DNA of 64,000 nt from NCBI RefSeq assembly GCF_033096465.1, contig NZ_AP028156.1:3366501-3430500 (forward strand). The letters run 5' to 3'. The position numbers and the translations under genes are program-made. The notes beneath the pieces were generated by a model. It searched no databases and was not told the origin of the DNA. It worked only from the letters and a program-made list of their open reading frames with translations. Shown piece after piece: positions 1 through 6,994 of the stretch (positions are counted from its first letter, which is position 1; the number at the start of each line of letters is the position of its first letter). This stretch comes from Blautia luti. Its GTDB lineage: Bacteria > Bacillota > Clostridia > Lachnospirales > Lachnospiraceae.

Positions 1-44
1 GCCAGCACTGCTGCCAGACCGAATGCAAATATTTTTTTGATCAT
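1..44 (-). CDS. N-terminus of an exported protein (truncated by window edge)
   Basis: Only the first 14 codons are in the window. They read MIKKIFAFGLAAVL, a positively charged start followed by a hydrophobic run typical of a Sec or lipoprotein signal peptide. A good ribosome binding site (CAGGAG) precedes the ATG at 44. It is downstream of, and on the same strand as, the sulfur operon. A solute-binding lipoprotein for a sulfur compound would fit the context, but this is an inference because the mature protein is not visible. Confidence 0.5.
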   Translation of the reverse strand, partial: MIKKIFAFGLAAVL

Positions 45-172
45 GTTTCATCTCCTGAGTATTCACATAACATTTTTCTCTTTTGCTGATTTATGTCTTT
101 ATACTCTGTCTTTGCTGTTTTTAACTGTTCAGCATCGTCTTCATTGGCAGCCGAACAGTCGTCTTTATCTTT

Positions 173-586
173 TTATACTAATACAAGTTCTTCTTTCTCA
201 GATTCTGTTCCTTCTATATGGAAGGAATTCAGAACCGGGTTCTCATTGTCCATGAGAGAAAGGATCATGTAGCTTGCTGTACTGTCGTATGCCAGTCTCT
301 TGTCTTCTTCAGATGGCCTGGAAGGGCTTTCCGGGTGGGAATGCCAGTTTCCGAGAGGTACCAGACCGTTGGCACGCATGTCTTTTACTGCTGTAAGCTG
401 TTCTTTCGGATCCAGAGAAAAATGTTCATTGGAATGGTCAATGTTTGTCAGGCAGTAAACTTTCTCGATGGATTTGTTATTGCCGTCTTTTTTTCCGGCG
501 ATCAGTCCGCAGGCTTCTTCCGGTAGATTTTCTCTGGCATGCTTTAAGATTATTTCATAGTCATTTTTTGACATTGTGATCATCAT
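173..586 (-). CDS. JAMM/Mov34 (M67, Mec+/HcyD-like) metalloprotease
   Basis: This is a Zn-dependent isopeptidase-like protein of 137 aa, the usual size of bacterial Mec+ proteins. The complete JAMM signature is visible: an early Glu (EEACGLIAG) and H-x-H-x7-S-x2-D (HSHPESPSRPSEED). In known relatives the enzyme cleaves cysteine or homocysteine from the C-terminal glycine of a sulfur carrier (Mec+ with CysO, HcyD with HcyS), and HcyD also trims the carrier's terminal residue. The ATG at 586 is chosen because AAGGAG lies 8 nt upstream; an in-frame start at 628 has no such site and overlaps the preceding gene. It is the last gene of the sulfur operon, and the ThiF-like gene ends just upstream. 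The role in sulfur transfer is inferred from family and neighbours. Confidence 0.85.
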   Translation of the reverse strand: MMITMSKNDYEIILKHARENLPEEACGLIAGKKDGNNKSIEKVYCLTNIDHSNEHFSLDPKEQLTAVKDMRANGLVPLGNWHSHPESPSRPSEEDKRLAYDSTASYMILSLMDNENPVLNSFHIEGTESEKEELVLV

Positions 587-599
587 GTTTCTAACTCCT

Positions 600-1406
600 T
601 TAGATTCCGTCACATTCCGCCTGCTCATAGTCGATCAGTTTTGTGATTGTCGGATGCTCACCGCATACCGGGCAGTTCTTCACATGTTTCGGAAGTTTGA
701 TCTTACGGAATTCCATTGTAAGTGCATCGTATGTGAGAAGAGATCCTGTGAGAAGATCACCGACTCCAAGAATGTATTTGATGGCTTCCATAGCCTGAAG
801 GCTTCCGATCACACCACCCATTGCCCCGATGACACCTGCCTGTTTACAGGTAGGTACAGCATCCTTTGGCGGCGGATCTTTGAAGATACATCTGTAACAT
901 GGTCCTTCTCCGGGAACGTATGTCATCAACTGACCTTTGAAACGAATGATTCCTGCATGAGAGAATGGTTTCTTTGCCATAACGCAGGCATCATTGATCA
1001 GGAATTTCGCCGGGAAGTTATCGGTTCCGTCAATAATGAAATCGTAATCTTTGATCAGATCCATGATATTCTCGGAATCTACGAAAGTCTGGTAAGTTTT
1101 TACTGTCACATCCGGATTGATGGCTTCCATGGATTCTTTTGCGGAAATTACTTTTGGCTTGCCGATATCTTTGGTTGCGTGAATGACCTGACGCTGAAGA
1201 TTGGAAAGGTCTACCTCATCTGCATCTGCGATTCCGATGGTTCCCACACCTGCTGCAGCAAGATAAAGGGCTGCCGGTGCTCCAAGTCCACCTGCTCCGA
1301 TGATCAGGACGCTGGAATTAAGTAATTTCTTCTGTCCTTTTGCTCCAACCTCTTTCAGAATGATGTGTCTGGAATAGCGTTCGAGCTGTTCGTTTGTGAA
1401 TGCCAC
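600..1406 (-). CDS. ThiF/MoeB/HesA-family sulfur-carrier adenylyltransferase
   Basis: This 268-aa E1-like enzyme should use ATP to adenylate the C-terminal glycine of the adjacent ThiS-like carrier so that sulfide can form a thiocarboxylate. The nucleotide-binding loop GAGGLG is near residue 37, followed by the family DLSNLQRQ signature. Two CxxC pairs (CYRC and CPVC) form the expected structural zinc site, and a candidate catalytic Cys sits in VPTCKQAG. The start is GTG at 1406 and overlaps the TAG stop of the carrier gene (TAGTG). Its ribosome binding site, GGAGGTGG, is embedded in the carrier's glycine codons, so the two genes are translationally coupled. No rhodanese domain is fused, which fits a pathway fed by free sulfide from sulfite reductase rather than by a persulfide. 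Confidence 0.88.
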   Translation of the reverse strand: MAFTNEQLERYSRHIILKEVGAKGQKKLLNSSVLIIGAGGLGAPAALYLAAAGVGTIGIADADEVDLSNLQRQVIHATKDIGKPKVISAKESMEAINPDVTVKTYQTFVDSENIMDLIKDYDFIIDGTDNFPAKFLINDACVMAKKPFSHAGIIRFKGQLMTYVPGEGPCYRCIFKDPPPKDAVPTCKQAGVIGAMGGVIGSLQAMEAIKYILGVGDLLTGSLLTYDALTMEFRKIKLPKHVKNCPVCGEHPTITKLIDYEQAECDGI

Positions 1407-1612
1407 TATCTTCCACCTCCCATGAAGTACAGAAATTCAACGCTGTCGCCTTCTTTTAATGCATAGGTGTCAAATTCTGCTCTGTCGATGAAGTCATCGT
1501 TTACGGATACTGTCACGTACTGAGGAGTTTCTACGTTCTCCTGTACGATCAGTTCTGAAACTGTGATTGCGTCTTTTACTTCTTTTTTATCTCCTGCTAC
1601 TGTAATAACCAT
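1406..1612 (-). CDS. ThiS/HcyS-like ubiquitin-fold sulfur carrier protein ending GGGR
   Basis: This is a 68-aa beta-grasp sulfur carrier. The start at 1612 (MVITVAGDKKEV) has GGAGAG 8 nt upstream; a longer in-frame start at 1666 lacks this. The protein ends FMGGGR rather than in the free GG of ThiS, MoaD or CysO. A residue after the glycines would block adenylation until a protease removes it. That matches HcyS-Ala of Wolinella, whose terminal Ala is removed by the JAMM enzyme HcyD. Here the extra residue would be Arg (or Gly-Arg), and a JAMM protease is encoded two genes downstream. ThiF, JAMM protease and sulfite reductase in the same operon support a role in cysteine or homocysteine synthesis rather than thiamine synthesis; no thiG or thiH is present. 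Confidence 0.85.
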   Translation of the reverse strand: MVITVAGDKKEVKDAITVSELIVQENVETPQYVTVSVNDDFIDRAEFDTYALKEGDSVEFLYFMGGGR

Positions 1613-1744
1613 AACTTTTGCTCTCCATTTCTTTATATTTTGTATTATCCGAAATTTAATTTTCAAAATTTGCTGCCAATGAAGAAAAGCATCTGCATTT
1701 CTGCTTGCTTCATAATCTGATAGCAGCTTCTCTATCTGATTTAA

Positions 1745-2062
1745 TTAAATGTTCTTGTCAATAATCTCTTCCAGCTCTGCTGCTTTCTTTGCTCCTGTCA
1801 GCCGTTCGATCTGTTTTCCGTCTTTCAGGAAGATCAGGGTCGGTGCTGACATGACCTTGTATTCTTCTACCAGATTCTGTTCGTAAGCTACATTTATTTT
1901 TCCGATATAGATCTGGTCACCGTATTTCTCTTCCAGCTTCGCAAATACCGGAACCATTCGCTTACACGGTACGCAACTGTCGGAATAGAAATCGATCAGT
2001 GTAAGTTTTCCTGGCTGGAAAGCTTTCTCTTTAAATGTCTCACTGTTTAATCTCTCTGCCAT
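1745..2062 (-). CDS. Thioredoxin-family protein with CVPC active site
   Basis: This 105-aa protein has a single thioredoxin fold. The redox motif is SCVPC (near residues 29-33) instead of the canonical WCGPC, so the Trp and Gly are replaced; the conserved cis-Pro segment is present (SAPTLIF). There is no signal peptide, so it should act in the cytoplasm. It sits inside the sulfur operon, 13 nt downstream of the TusA-like gene, so a role in supplying electrons or handling persulfides during sulfite reduction or sulfur transfer is plausible but not shown. About 130 nt separate it from the carrier gene, with no convincing terminator seen there. Confidence 0.85.
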   Translation of the reverse strand: MAERLNSETFKEKAFQPGKLTLIDFYSDSCVPCKRMVPVFAKLEEKYGDQIYIGKINVAYEQNLVEEYKVMSAPTLIFLKDGKQIERLTGAKKAAELEEIIDKNI

Positions 2063-2075
2063 GGTCTCGCTCCTG

Positions 2076-2321
2076 TCAGTCTCCGACTTTCTTCACATAA
2101 AGTGTGTAAGTTCCGTCTTCGTTGTCATCCAGTTTCAGAATCTGATGTCCTTCTTCTTTGATGCTTCGCGGTACGTTCTGAACCGGTTCGCCGTCATTCA
2201 TTCGGATGGATAAAACCTGTCCCTCATCCAGTTCTTCCAGCGCTACCTTTGCCTTTACAAAAGTTACCGGGCACACAACATCAGTAATATCTACAGTATC
2301 ATCAAATTTAATTTCACTCAT
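2076..2321 (-). CDS. TusA/SirA-family sulfur transfer protein
   Basis: This small 81-aa protein of the TusA fold has the family Cys-Pro pair near its N-terminus (VVCPVTFVK), where the Cys would carry a persulfide. The start at 2321 is preferred over an upstream ATG at 2327 because the GGAGG at 2331-2335 is 9 nt from the former and only 3 nt from the latter. The gene overlaps the end of the sulfite reductase gene by 8 nt, so the two are translationally coupled. TusA-like proteins relay sulfur between enzymes; pairing with a sulfite reductase suggests it receives or protects the reduced sulfur. The specific partner is not known. Confidence 0.83.
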   Translation of the reverse strand: MSEIKFDDTVDITDVVCPVTFVKAKVALEELDEGQVLSIRMNDGEPVQNVPRSIKEEGHQILKLDDNEDGTYTLYVKKVGD

Positions 2322-3174
2322 TTTCATATGCCTCCAGGATTTCTTTATTGAATTCGTCCTCGCCTACGCGATCGATGGTAAATTTCAGTCGCTCACCTGC
2401 ATTTGCATTCTTCTCGAAAAAACTGATCGCTGCATCGCAGACCTTCAGGAGTTTTTCGTGATCTTCGATAAATGGGATCACTGTTTTTCCTTTGTTGATA
2501 TGGTTTCCGAAGATTCCTCCGAAAGAAACGATGTATCCGTGAGTATTGTCATACGCGTCTGTCGGACAGGCTTTGGTGCATCGTCCGCAGAAGTTACATT
2601 TGGAAGAATCGATAGAGATTTTTCCATCTTCCAATGTGATGGCTCCCTCGCGACAGGCTTTCACGCAGACACCACACTGGATACATTTATCTTCCTGCCA
2701 TGCTACTTTGATACCGCCCTTGATCCCTACGTCGTTCTCTTCTGCTTTTAAGCAGTTATTCTGGCATCCGGTAACACCGAATTTGAATTTGTGCGGAAGT
2801 TCACGTCCGAAGTATCTCTCATCCAGCTCCTGTGCCAGCGCGTAAGTGTCAATACATCCGCCTGGACAGATAGCTGCGCCCTGACAGGCTGTGATGGTAC
2901 GAACTCGAGGTCCGCATACACCTGGAACTACATCTCCTTCCGCAAGTGCTGCTTTCACTTCATCAATCTGGTCTAACTTGATAAAAGGAATCTCCACACC
3001 CTGACGGGAAGTAAGATGTACATAGCCCTCGCCGTATTTCTCTGAAACCTCAGCTACTTTCGCAAGCTGTTGCGCATCCAGATGTCCGCCAACTACTCGG
3101 ATTCTTAATGAAAAATTATTTTTCTGTTTCTGGCGCATGAATCCGCCTTTTTTTAATGCTGCATAATCTGCCAT
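2314..3174 (-). CDS. Small siroheme [4Fe-4S] sulfite reductase with C-terminal ferredoxin domain
   Basis: This 286-aa protein carries one half-repeat of the nitrite/sulfite reductase fold followed by a two-cluster ferredoxin domain. The siroheme-cluster cysteines are C97-x5-C103 and C137-x3-C141, the latter in the typical context GVTGCQNNC. Two classical 4Fe-4S motifs follow (CIQCGVC near residue 170 and CNFCGRC near 199). Such compact enzymes reduce sulfite to sulfide using ferredoxin-like electron input. It is the first gene of the operon and has a strong ribosome binding site (CAGGAGGG). Downstream genes encode the carrier machinery that would use the sulfide, so assimilation is more likely than respiration. 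Nitrite as substrate cannot be excluded from sequence alone. Confidence 0.88.
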   Translation of the reverse strand: MADYAALKKGGFMRQKQKNNFSLRIRVVGGHLDAQQLAKVAEVSEKYGEGYVHLTSRQGVEIPFIKLDQIDEVKAALAEGDVVPGVCGPRVRTITACQGAAICPGGCIDTYALAQELDERYFGRELPHKFKFGVTGCQNNCLKAEENDVGIKGGIKVAWQEDKCIQCGVCVKACREGAITLEDGKISIDSSKCNFCGRCTKACPTDAYDNTHGYIVSFGGIFGNHINKGKTVIPFIEDHEKLLKVCDAAISFFEKNANAGERLKFTIDRVGEDEFNKEILEAYENE

Positions 3175-3275
3175 TTCTCTTTCCCTCCTGTCAGGATTTC
3201 GTTTCGCGTTTACTTTATCTCTTTAATCCGATGTGTATTTTCTACTTTTCATAGTTATTTGATAGGTTTTCTATG

Positions 3276-3329
3276 ATATTACACGAAATGGCATTATTTG
3301 TCAATACTGTATTGAAATAAATACAATAC
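3276..3329 (-). promoter_or_regulatory. Sulfur-operon promoter with a three-half-site operator
   Basis: On the minus strand TTGACA (3304-3299) and TAATAT (3281-3276) are separated by exactly 17 nt, a consensus vegetative promoter about 100 nt before the sulfite reductase start. Immediately upstream, and touching the -35 box, lie three copies of the half-site CAATAC/GTATTG: CAATAC-T-GTATTG (3302-3314), then another CAATAC at 3324-3329. This arrangement suggests a repressor operator. The regulator is not encoded nearby. Confidence 0.7.
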
Positions 3330-3370
3330 TCGTTCTGTGACCTGATTTATCCAAAAATAAGCACAAAAAA

Positions 3371-3420
3371 GACTATTGCTTCATGAATTTTCTTCGTTAA
3401 AACAATAGTCCTTTCTTCCT
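3371..3420 (-). terminator. Intrinsic terminator (near-bidirectional)
   Basis: GACTATTG (3371-3378) pairs with CAATAGTC (3413-3420). On the minus strand the stem is followed by six T's. It lies between the DUF2798 gene and the sulfur promoter and isolates the two units. Confidence 0.75.
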
Positions 3421-3474
3421 TATTTTTTGTGTTATTATTGTGCCATAATTATGGTATTTTTTTATGTATTTCAA

Positions 3475-3507
3475 GAAAAAAACAGCATCCTGGAATCCAG
3501 AATGCTG
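3475..3507 (-). terminator. Terminator of the DUF2798 gene
   Basis: The stem CAGCAT-x-CTGGA / TCCAG-x-ATGCTG (3483-3507) is followed on the minus strand by a run of seven T's. It lies 17 nt after the DUF2798 stop codon. Confidence 0.88.
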
Positions 3508-3523
3508 CAATCTAATCCAATAT

Positions 3524-4012
3524 TTATTCAGCAGAAGCTGCTGCTCTTTCCTTCTCCGGGAAGAGTTTTCCGAATACGAATCTTACAAACGGACCTGCGT
3601 AAAAGATCTGCCAGAAGAATGCCATCGGGAAGTTCATTGCTGTTGTCTGAAGCCATGTCGGGATGAACTGGCTTACCGGTGCATGTTTGATCAGCAGAGT
3701 TGCTGCAAAGCTCATACACGGACACATAAATGCTACGGATACTGCTGAGATTGCAAGTACAAGGTGGAACGGATTGTCTCTTCTCACATCCACAATGCGA
3801 AATGCAGTCTTCTTTGCAAGAGCACCGATGATAAAGAAATCAAGAACAAAAGCAATCGGTCCCATGAATGTTAATTCATGAAAGGCTAACAGAAATGTCT
3901 CATTTGTCATCGTTCCTGTGTTCAGCACAATATTGTAGCAGATCATGGCATAGACCATTACAAACACCATGATAATCGTAAAAATAACTTCCTGAAACTT
4001 GTTTTTTGGCAT
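3524..4012 (-). CDS. DUF2798-family four-helix membrane protein
   Basis: This 162-aa integral membrane protein has about four hydrophobic segments arranged as two similar halves, matching the DUF2798 family as I recognise it. No catalytic motif is visible and the family function is unknown to me. A strong ribosome binding site (TAAGGAGG) precedes the ATG. It is a single-gene unit with its own promoter (-35 at 4162-4167, -10 at 4139-4144), a roughly 120-nt leader and a terminator. The leader contains an exact complement of the ribosome binding site, so expression may be controlled at translation. Confidence 0.8.
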   Translation of the reverse strand: MPKNKFQEVIFTIIMVFVMVYAMICYNIVLNTGTMTNETFLLAFHELTFMGPIAFVLDFFIIGALAKKTAFRIVDVRRDNPFHLVLAISAVSVAFMCPCMSFAATLLIKHAPVSQFIPTWLQTTAMNFPMAFFWQIFYAGPFVRFVFGKLFPEKERAAASAE

Positions 4013-4018
4013 AAAAAA

Positions 4019-4167
4019 ATCCTCCTTAGATAGTGTGCAAATAACATAAATTAGAGATTTGTGTTGTTCATAACCACCCAGGAGGATGTACCGTTTCCAA
4101 TAAAACCAAATATCTGTTTCTTAAATTTACCGTTGGTTATTATACGGATTGTTGTAAAAAAAGTCAA
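4019..4167 (-). promoter_or_regulatory. Promoter and structured leader with anti-Shine-Dalgarno
   Basis: On the minus strand TTGACT and TATAAT are spaced 17 nt apart (4167-4139). The leader of about 120 nt contains ATCCTCCT (4087-4080), which is exactly complementary to the ribosome binding site region AGGAGGAT (4026-4019). It also has AACCAA/TTGGTT near its 5' end, which can form an upstream stem. This is the layout of a translational switch, but I could not match it to a known riboswitch class. Confidence 0.5.
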
Positions 4168-4184
4168 GAATTTTTTTCAAAACA

Positions 4185-4228
4185 AAAATCCCCGTCTTTC
4201 ACAGAGTTCTGACTCTATGGAAGCCGGG
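4185..4228 (-). terminator. Intrinsic terminator
   Basis: CCCG/CGGG closes a longer imperfect stem that includes CAGAG/CTCTA. On the minus strand it is followed by five T's. It lies downstream of the ABC remnant. Confidence 0.65.
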
Positions 4229-4321
4229 AATTTTATGTAAGTATAGTAATGAGATTATGTCAGCTATATGGCAGAGGTTCTTGTGCCATACAGGTCTGTC
4301 GCAATGATAAAATGATAATGA

Positions 4322-5314
4322 TTATTTAACGATCATACCAGTCTTTCTGTCGCTGAAGATTGCTACTTCGATCAGGAAGATCACACCAAGGATCAGCTGC
4401 TGTAACTGGGTTGGCATCATCAGCATTACCAGACCACTGGAAAGTACTTTGTAAGTCATAACGCCGAGGAGGATGTTGTAGAATCTAACTTTGGCACCGC
4501 CGTTTACCGGCATTCCACCAAGTACCAGGGCAATCATGATCTGTGTTTCCAGCTGGTTACCAGCTGTGGATGTAACGGAACCTACTTTGATAGCATTGAC
4601 GAATGCTGCAAGTCCTGTGATACATCCTGCTGCTACGAAGATGAGGATCTTTGTACGCTCTACGCGGATACCTGCATATCTTGCTGCTGTTTCACCGGCA
4701 CCGATGGCTTTCAGTCTGTCAGGTGTAGCTTCTTCCTTTGTGATGGAACCGATCTTCACACCATCTCGAAGTACACTGATATTATCAGACTGCTCGATAA
4801 CCTCCTCAAGGTCATGGGAAATAAAGATTACGCAGTTTCCTGTGTCACGAACCTTGTGCATTACCTTGAAAAGCTCTTCACGGCCTTTCTGTCCAAGTGC
4901 TGTTGTTGTCTCGTCTACAACCAGAACCTTCGGATTAAAGTAGGTAGATTTTACGATCTCTACCAGCTTACGATCCTCGAAGTTGTAATCATCGATCACC
5001 TTAGTTGCATCAATATAGTTGAATCCATAGCTGTCCAGATATTCCTGGGCTTTCTTGTTCTTGGCTACAACTTCGTTACTTCCGATGGCGTAAGTATAAG
5101 TACCGATTTTTGTATATTTCAAAATGAATGCGCAAAGCAGATATGCGATCAGTGCCAAGATCAGGTTGACCGGATAATCACCAAATGCTCTGTAGTCTGC
5201 TGAAAGTATTACGTTCTTTCCGTTTGTGGCGTATACACTGAAGTCCTCATAGATCAGGGACAGCGCACATGTAACGATCAGGGAAGAGATATGTAATTTA
5301 ATATTGGAAAGCAA
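4322..5314 (-). pseudogene. Chimeric remnant of a galactose/ribose-type ABC importer (permease-ATPase-permease)
   Basis: One 330-aa reading frame carries three pieces. Residues about 1-83 match the middle of an RbsC/MglC-like permease (through TYTYAIGSNE). Residues about 84-200 are the C-terminal part of a sugar ABC ATPase (Walker B-like VLVVDETTTA, then FISHDLEEV) with no Walker A. Residues about 203-330 resume a permease at AIGAGETAARYAGI and run to a normal permease C-terminus. The joins fall at two similar AIG-x-x-E sites. The first transmembrane segments are missing, the only start is a TTG with no ribosome binding site, and the galK terminator lies just upstream, so it is probably not expressed. 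Adjacency to galK suggests an ancestral galactose importer. Confidence 0.8.
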
Positions 5315-5338
5315 AACAGGAAACTTCCATCAAAAAAA

Positions 5339-5379
5339 CAGCAGTAAAGTGTATGTCAATCCAATCCACCTTACTGCTG
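5339..5379 (-). terminator. galK terminator
   Basis: CAGCAGTAA (5339-5347) pairs with TTACTGCTG (5371-5379). On the minus strand the stem is followed by seven T's. Confidence 0.85.
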
Positions 5380-5419
5380 CCTGTTTTTCCTGATAACATC
5401 TATAGCAATATTCGTCAAA

Positions 5420-5453
5420 CAGATATTCACAATCCGCTTCGCGGTCTGCTCAT
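5420..5453 (-). repeat. Dispersed 3'-end repeat, family 1, copy a
   Basis: On the minus strand this reads close to ATGAGCA-x-GTAGCGAAGCGGATTGCGAATATC, with variation. Related copies are at 23503-23539, 23917-23950, 32756-32790 and, more diverged, 19391-19432. This copy lies between the galK stop and its terminator. Confidence 0.6.
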
Positions 5454-5487
5454 AATTTTATGTTCGGCAACACCCTTTGCGGCATAT

Positions 5488-6726
5488 TTACTTTTCAATA
5501 TGTACCGCACCTACTGCACGGATGTTCATCGGATATACGTTTTCTTTTCCTGCAAATTCAGAAATATAGGAAACATAGTTCTCTGTCTCTTCTTCCGGTA
5601 CTACACACATGATAACACCGGCAAATCCGCCTCCGTGGATACGGCAGATACCTTTGCCCAGTTTCTCAAGGAAGAGATCTGTAAGAGCAAGCGCAATAGA
5701 AATCTTCTGCTCTGTATATGCTTTGATCGGATAGCAGTTCTGAAGTAATTCCCAGGAAGATTTTCCGGATTCACTGAGAAGCTTCAGTACAGTCTCACCG
5801 TCTTTCTCTTCAACTGCTTTTGCGGCTCTCTCTACACGTTCGTTCTCTTTGAAGAAATGAATCGCTCTTAAGATTGCTCTGTCATTATCGATCTTATCCA
5901 TATTTGCAAGCACTTTCTCAAGAGTTGTCTCACAGAGAAGATCTGCTCCTGCTGCCTTGGCTGCTTCTTTCATTTCCATAGGGATCTCAGAGTATTCTTC
6001 ACTTAAATCAGCATGACCTTTTCCTGTATTAACGATTACAAGATGATGATCATAATCATGGAAAGAGAAGTTTACTTTCTCATATTTAGGATTCTCTCTG
6101 TCTGAGAAGTCCAAAAGGATCGGACCGCCAACTGCACATGCAAGCTGATCCATTAATCCAGAAGCCTTCAGCCAGTAAACATTCTCAGCATACTGTCCTG
6201 CTTTTGCATAGTTGATGTATGTCATTGCACCATCATTAAAGAAATAATTGATGATGGAACATACCAGCATTTCGAAAGATGCAGAAGAGCTTACACCTGC
6301 TGCGCGGATTACATTTGTGGTCACATAAGCATCAAAACCCGCTACTTTAAAACCGAATTTCTGAATAGCTTCCACCATACCTGCTACCAGAGATACGGTT
6401 CCTTGAGCCTTCGGTACGCTGGCAAGATCATTGATGTCTACGACAACTTCCTTATCATATCCTTCACTGGTGATACGGATAACACTGCTGTTGTTCGGGT
6501 AAGCAGCACCGATGGTATCCATGTCAATGCTGCCTGCGATCACGCGGCCGCCATTATGATCTGTATGGTTTCCTATAATCTCTGTTCTTCCTGGTGCTGT
6601 AAAAAATTCTGCTGTATCATGATGGTAAATTTCTGCGAAATGATCAGCTACAGCCTGAAAACGTGCTGCTGATTTCTCTGCTTCGCCGTAAATACGTGTC
6701 AATTCATTTTTATTTGGAATATTCAT
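5488..6726 (-). CDS. galK: Galactokinase
   Basis: This 412-aa GHMP kinase phosphorylates galactose to galactose-1-phosphate, the first step of the Leloir pathway. The N-terminal galactokinase signature is present (PGRTEIIGNHTDHNGG), as are the ATP-binding GHMP motif (AAGVSSSASFE) and the C-terminal motif (HGGGFAGVIMC). The ATG at 6726 has GGAGG nine nt upstream; the longer open frame upstream is leader. A hairpin in that leader pairs TCTGTCCGCC (6756-6765) with GGCGGCAGA. The gene is divergent from an AraC-family regulator that probably controls it. galT and galE are not in the window. The adjacent sugar-importer remnant suggests transport now relies on another system. Confidence 0.95.
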   Translation of the reverse strand: MNIPNKNELTRIYGEAEKSAARFQAVADHFAEIYHHDTAEFFTAPGRTEIIGNHTDHNGGRVIAGSIDMDTIGAAYPNNSSVIRITSEGYDKEVVVDINDLASVPKAQGTVSLVAGMVEAIQKFGFKVAGFDAYVTTNVIRAAGVSSSASFEMLVCSIINYFFNDGAMTYINYAKAGQYAENVYWLKASGLMDQLACAVGGPILLDFSDRENPKYEKVNFSFHDYDHHLVIVNTGKGHADLSEEYSEIPMEMKEAAKAAGADLLCETTLEKVLANMDKIDNDRAILRAIHFFKENERVERAAKAVEEKDGETVLKLLSESGKSSWELLQNCYPIKAYTEQKISIALALTDLFLEKLGKGICRIHGGGFAGVIMCVVPEEETENYVSYISEFAGKENVYPMNIRAVGAVHIEK

Positions 6727-6918
6727 TGTAAAAATCCTCCGTTGCTCTCTCCGGTCTGTCCGCCGCTGCATAGTAACATCATATGAAACTGGGCGGCAGA
6801 CGGGAATATGTGTATAGAATGTTTGGGAGCAGCCTTGTTTCGGCCCCACTCTTAAAGTCTAGTATATCTTGCTGCAACAGGAAAATCCTTGATAATCTAA
6901 GGAGAAAATAGTAAAATC

Positions 6919-6947
6919 TTGCGTTATTCTGGAAAACAGCGTACAAT
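6919..6947 (+). promoter_or_regulatory. Promoter of the AraC-family regulator
   Basis: TTGCGT (6919-6924) and TACAAT (6942-6947) are spaced 17 nt, about 48 nt before the GTG start. The opposite strand of this 270-nt divergent region must carry the galK promoter, but I see no consensus -35 there, consistent with activator dependence. Confidence 0.6.
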
Positions 6948-6994
6948 GACTTTAACCAGACCGCCTGATCACTGCAGAAAGGAGAAAACACATA

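Noticed and set aside
576..1325. A 249-codon plus-strand frame
   Set aside because: It lies fully opposite the ThiF-like gene, has no ribosome binding site and no recognisable motif; shadow frame.
3174..3304. Looked for an S-box or T-box in the sulfur operon leader
   Set aside because: The leader of about 95 nt has no terminator and none of the conserved elements.
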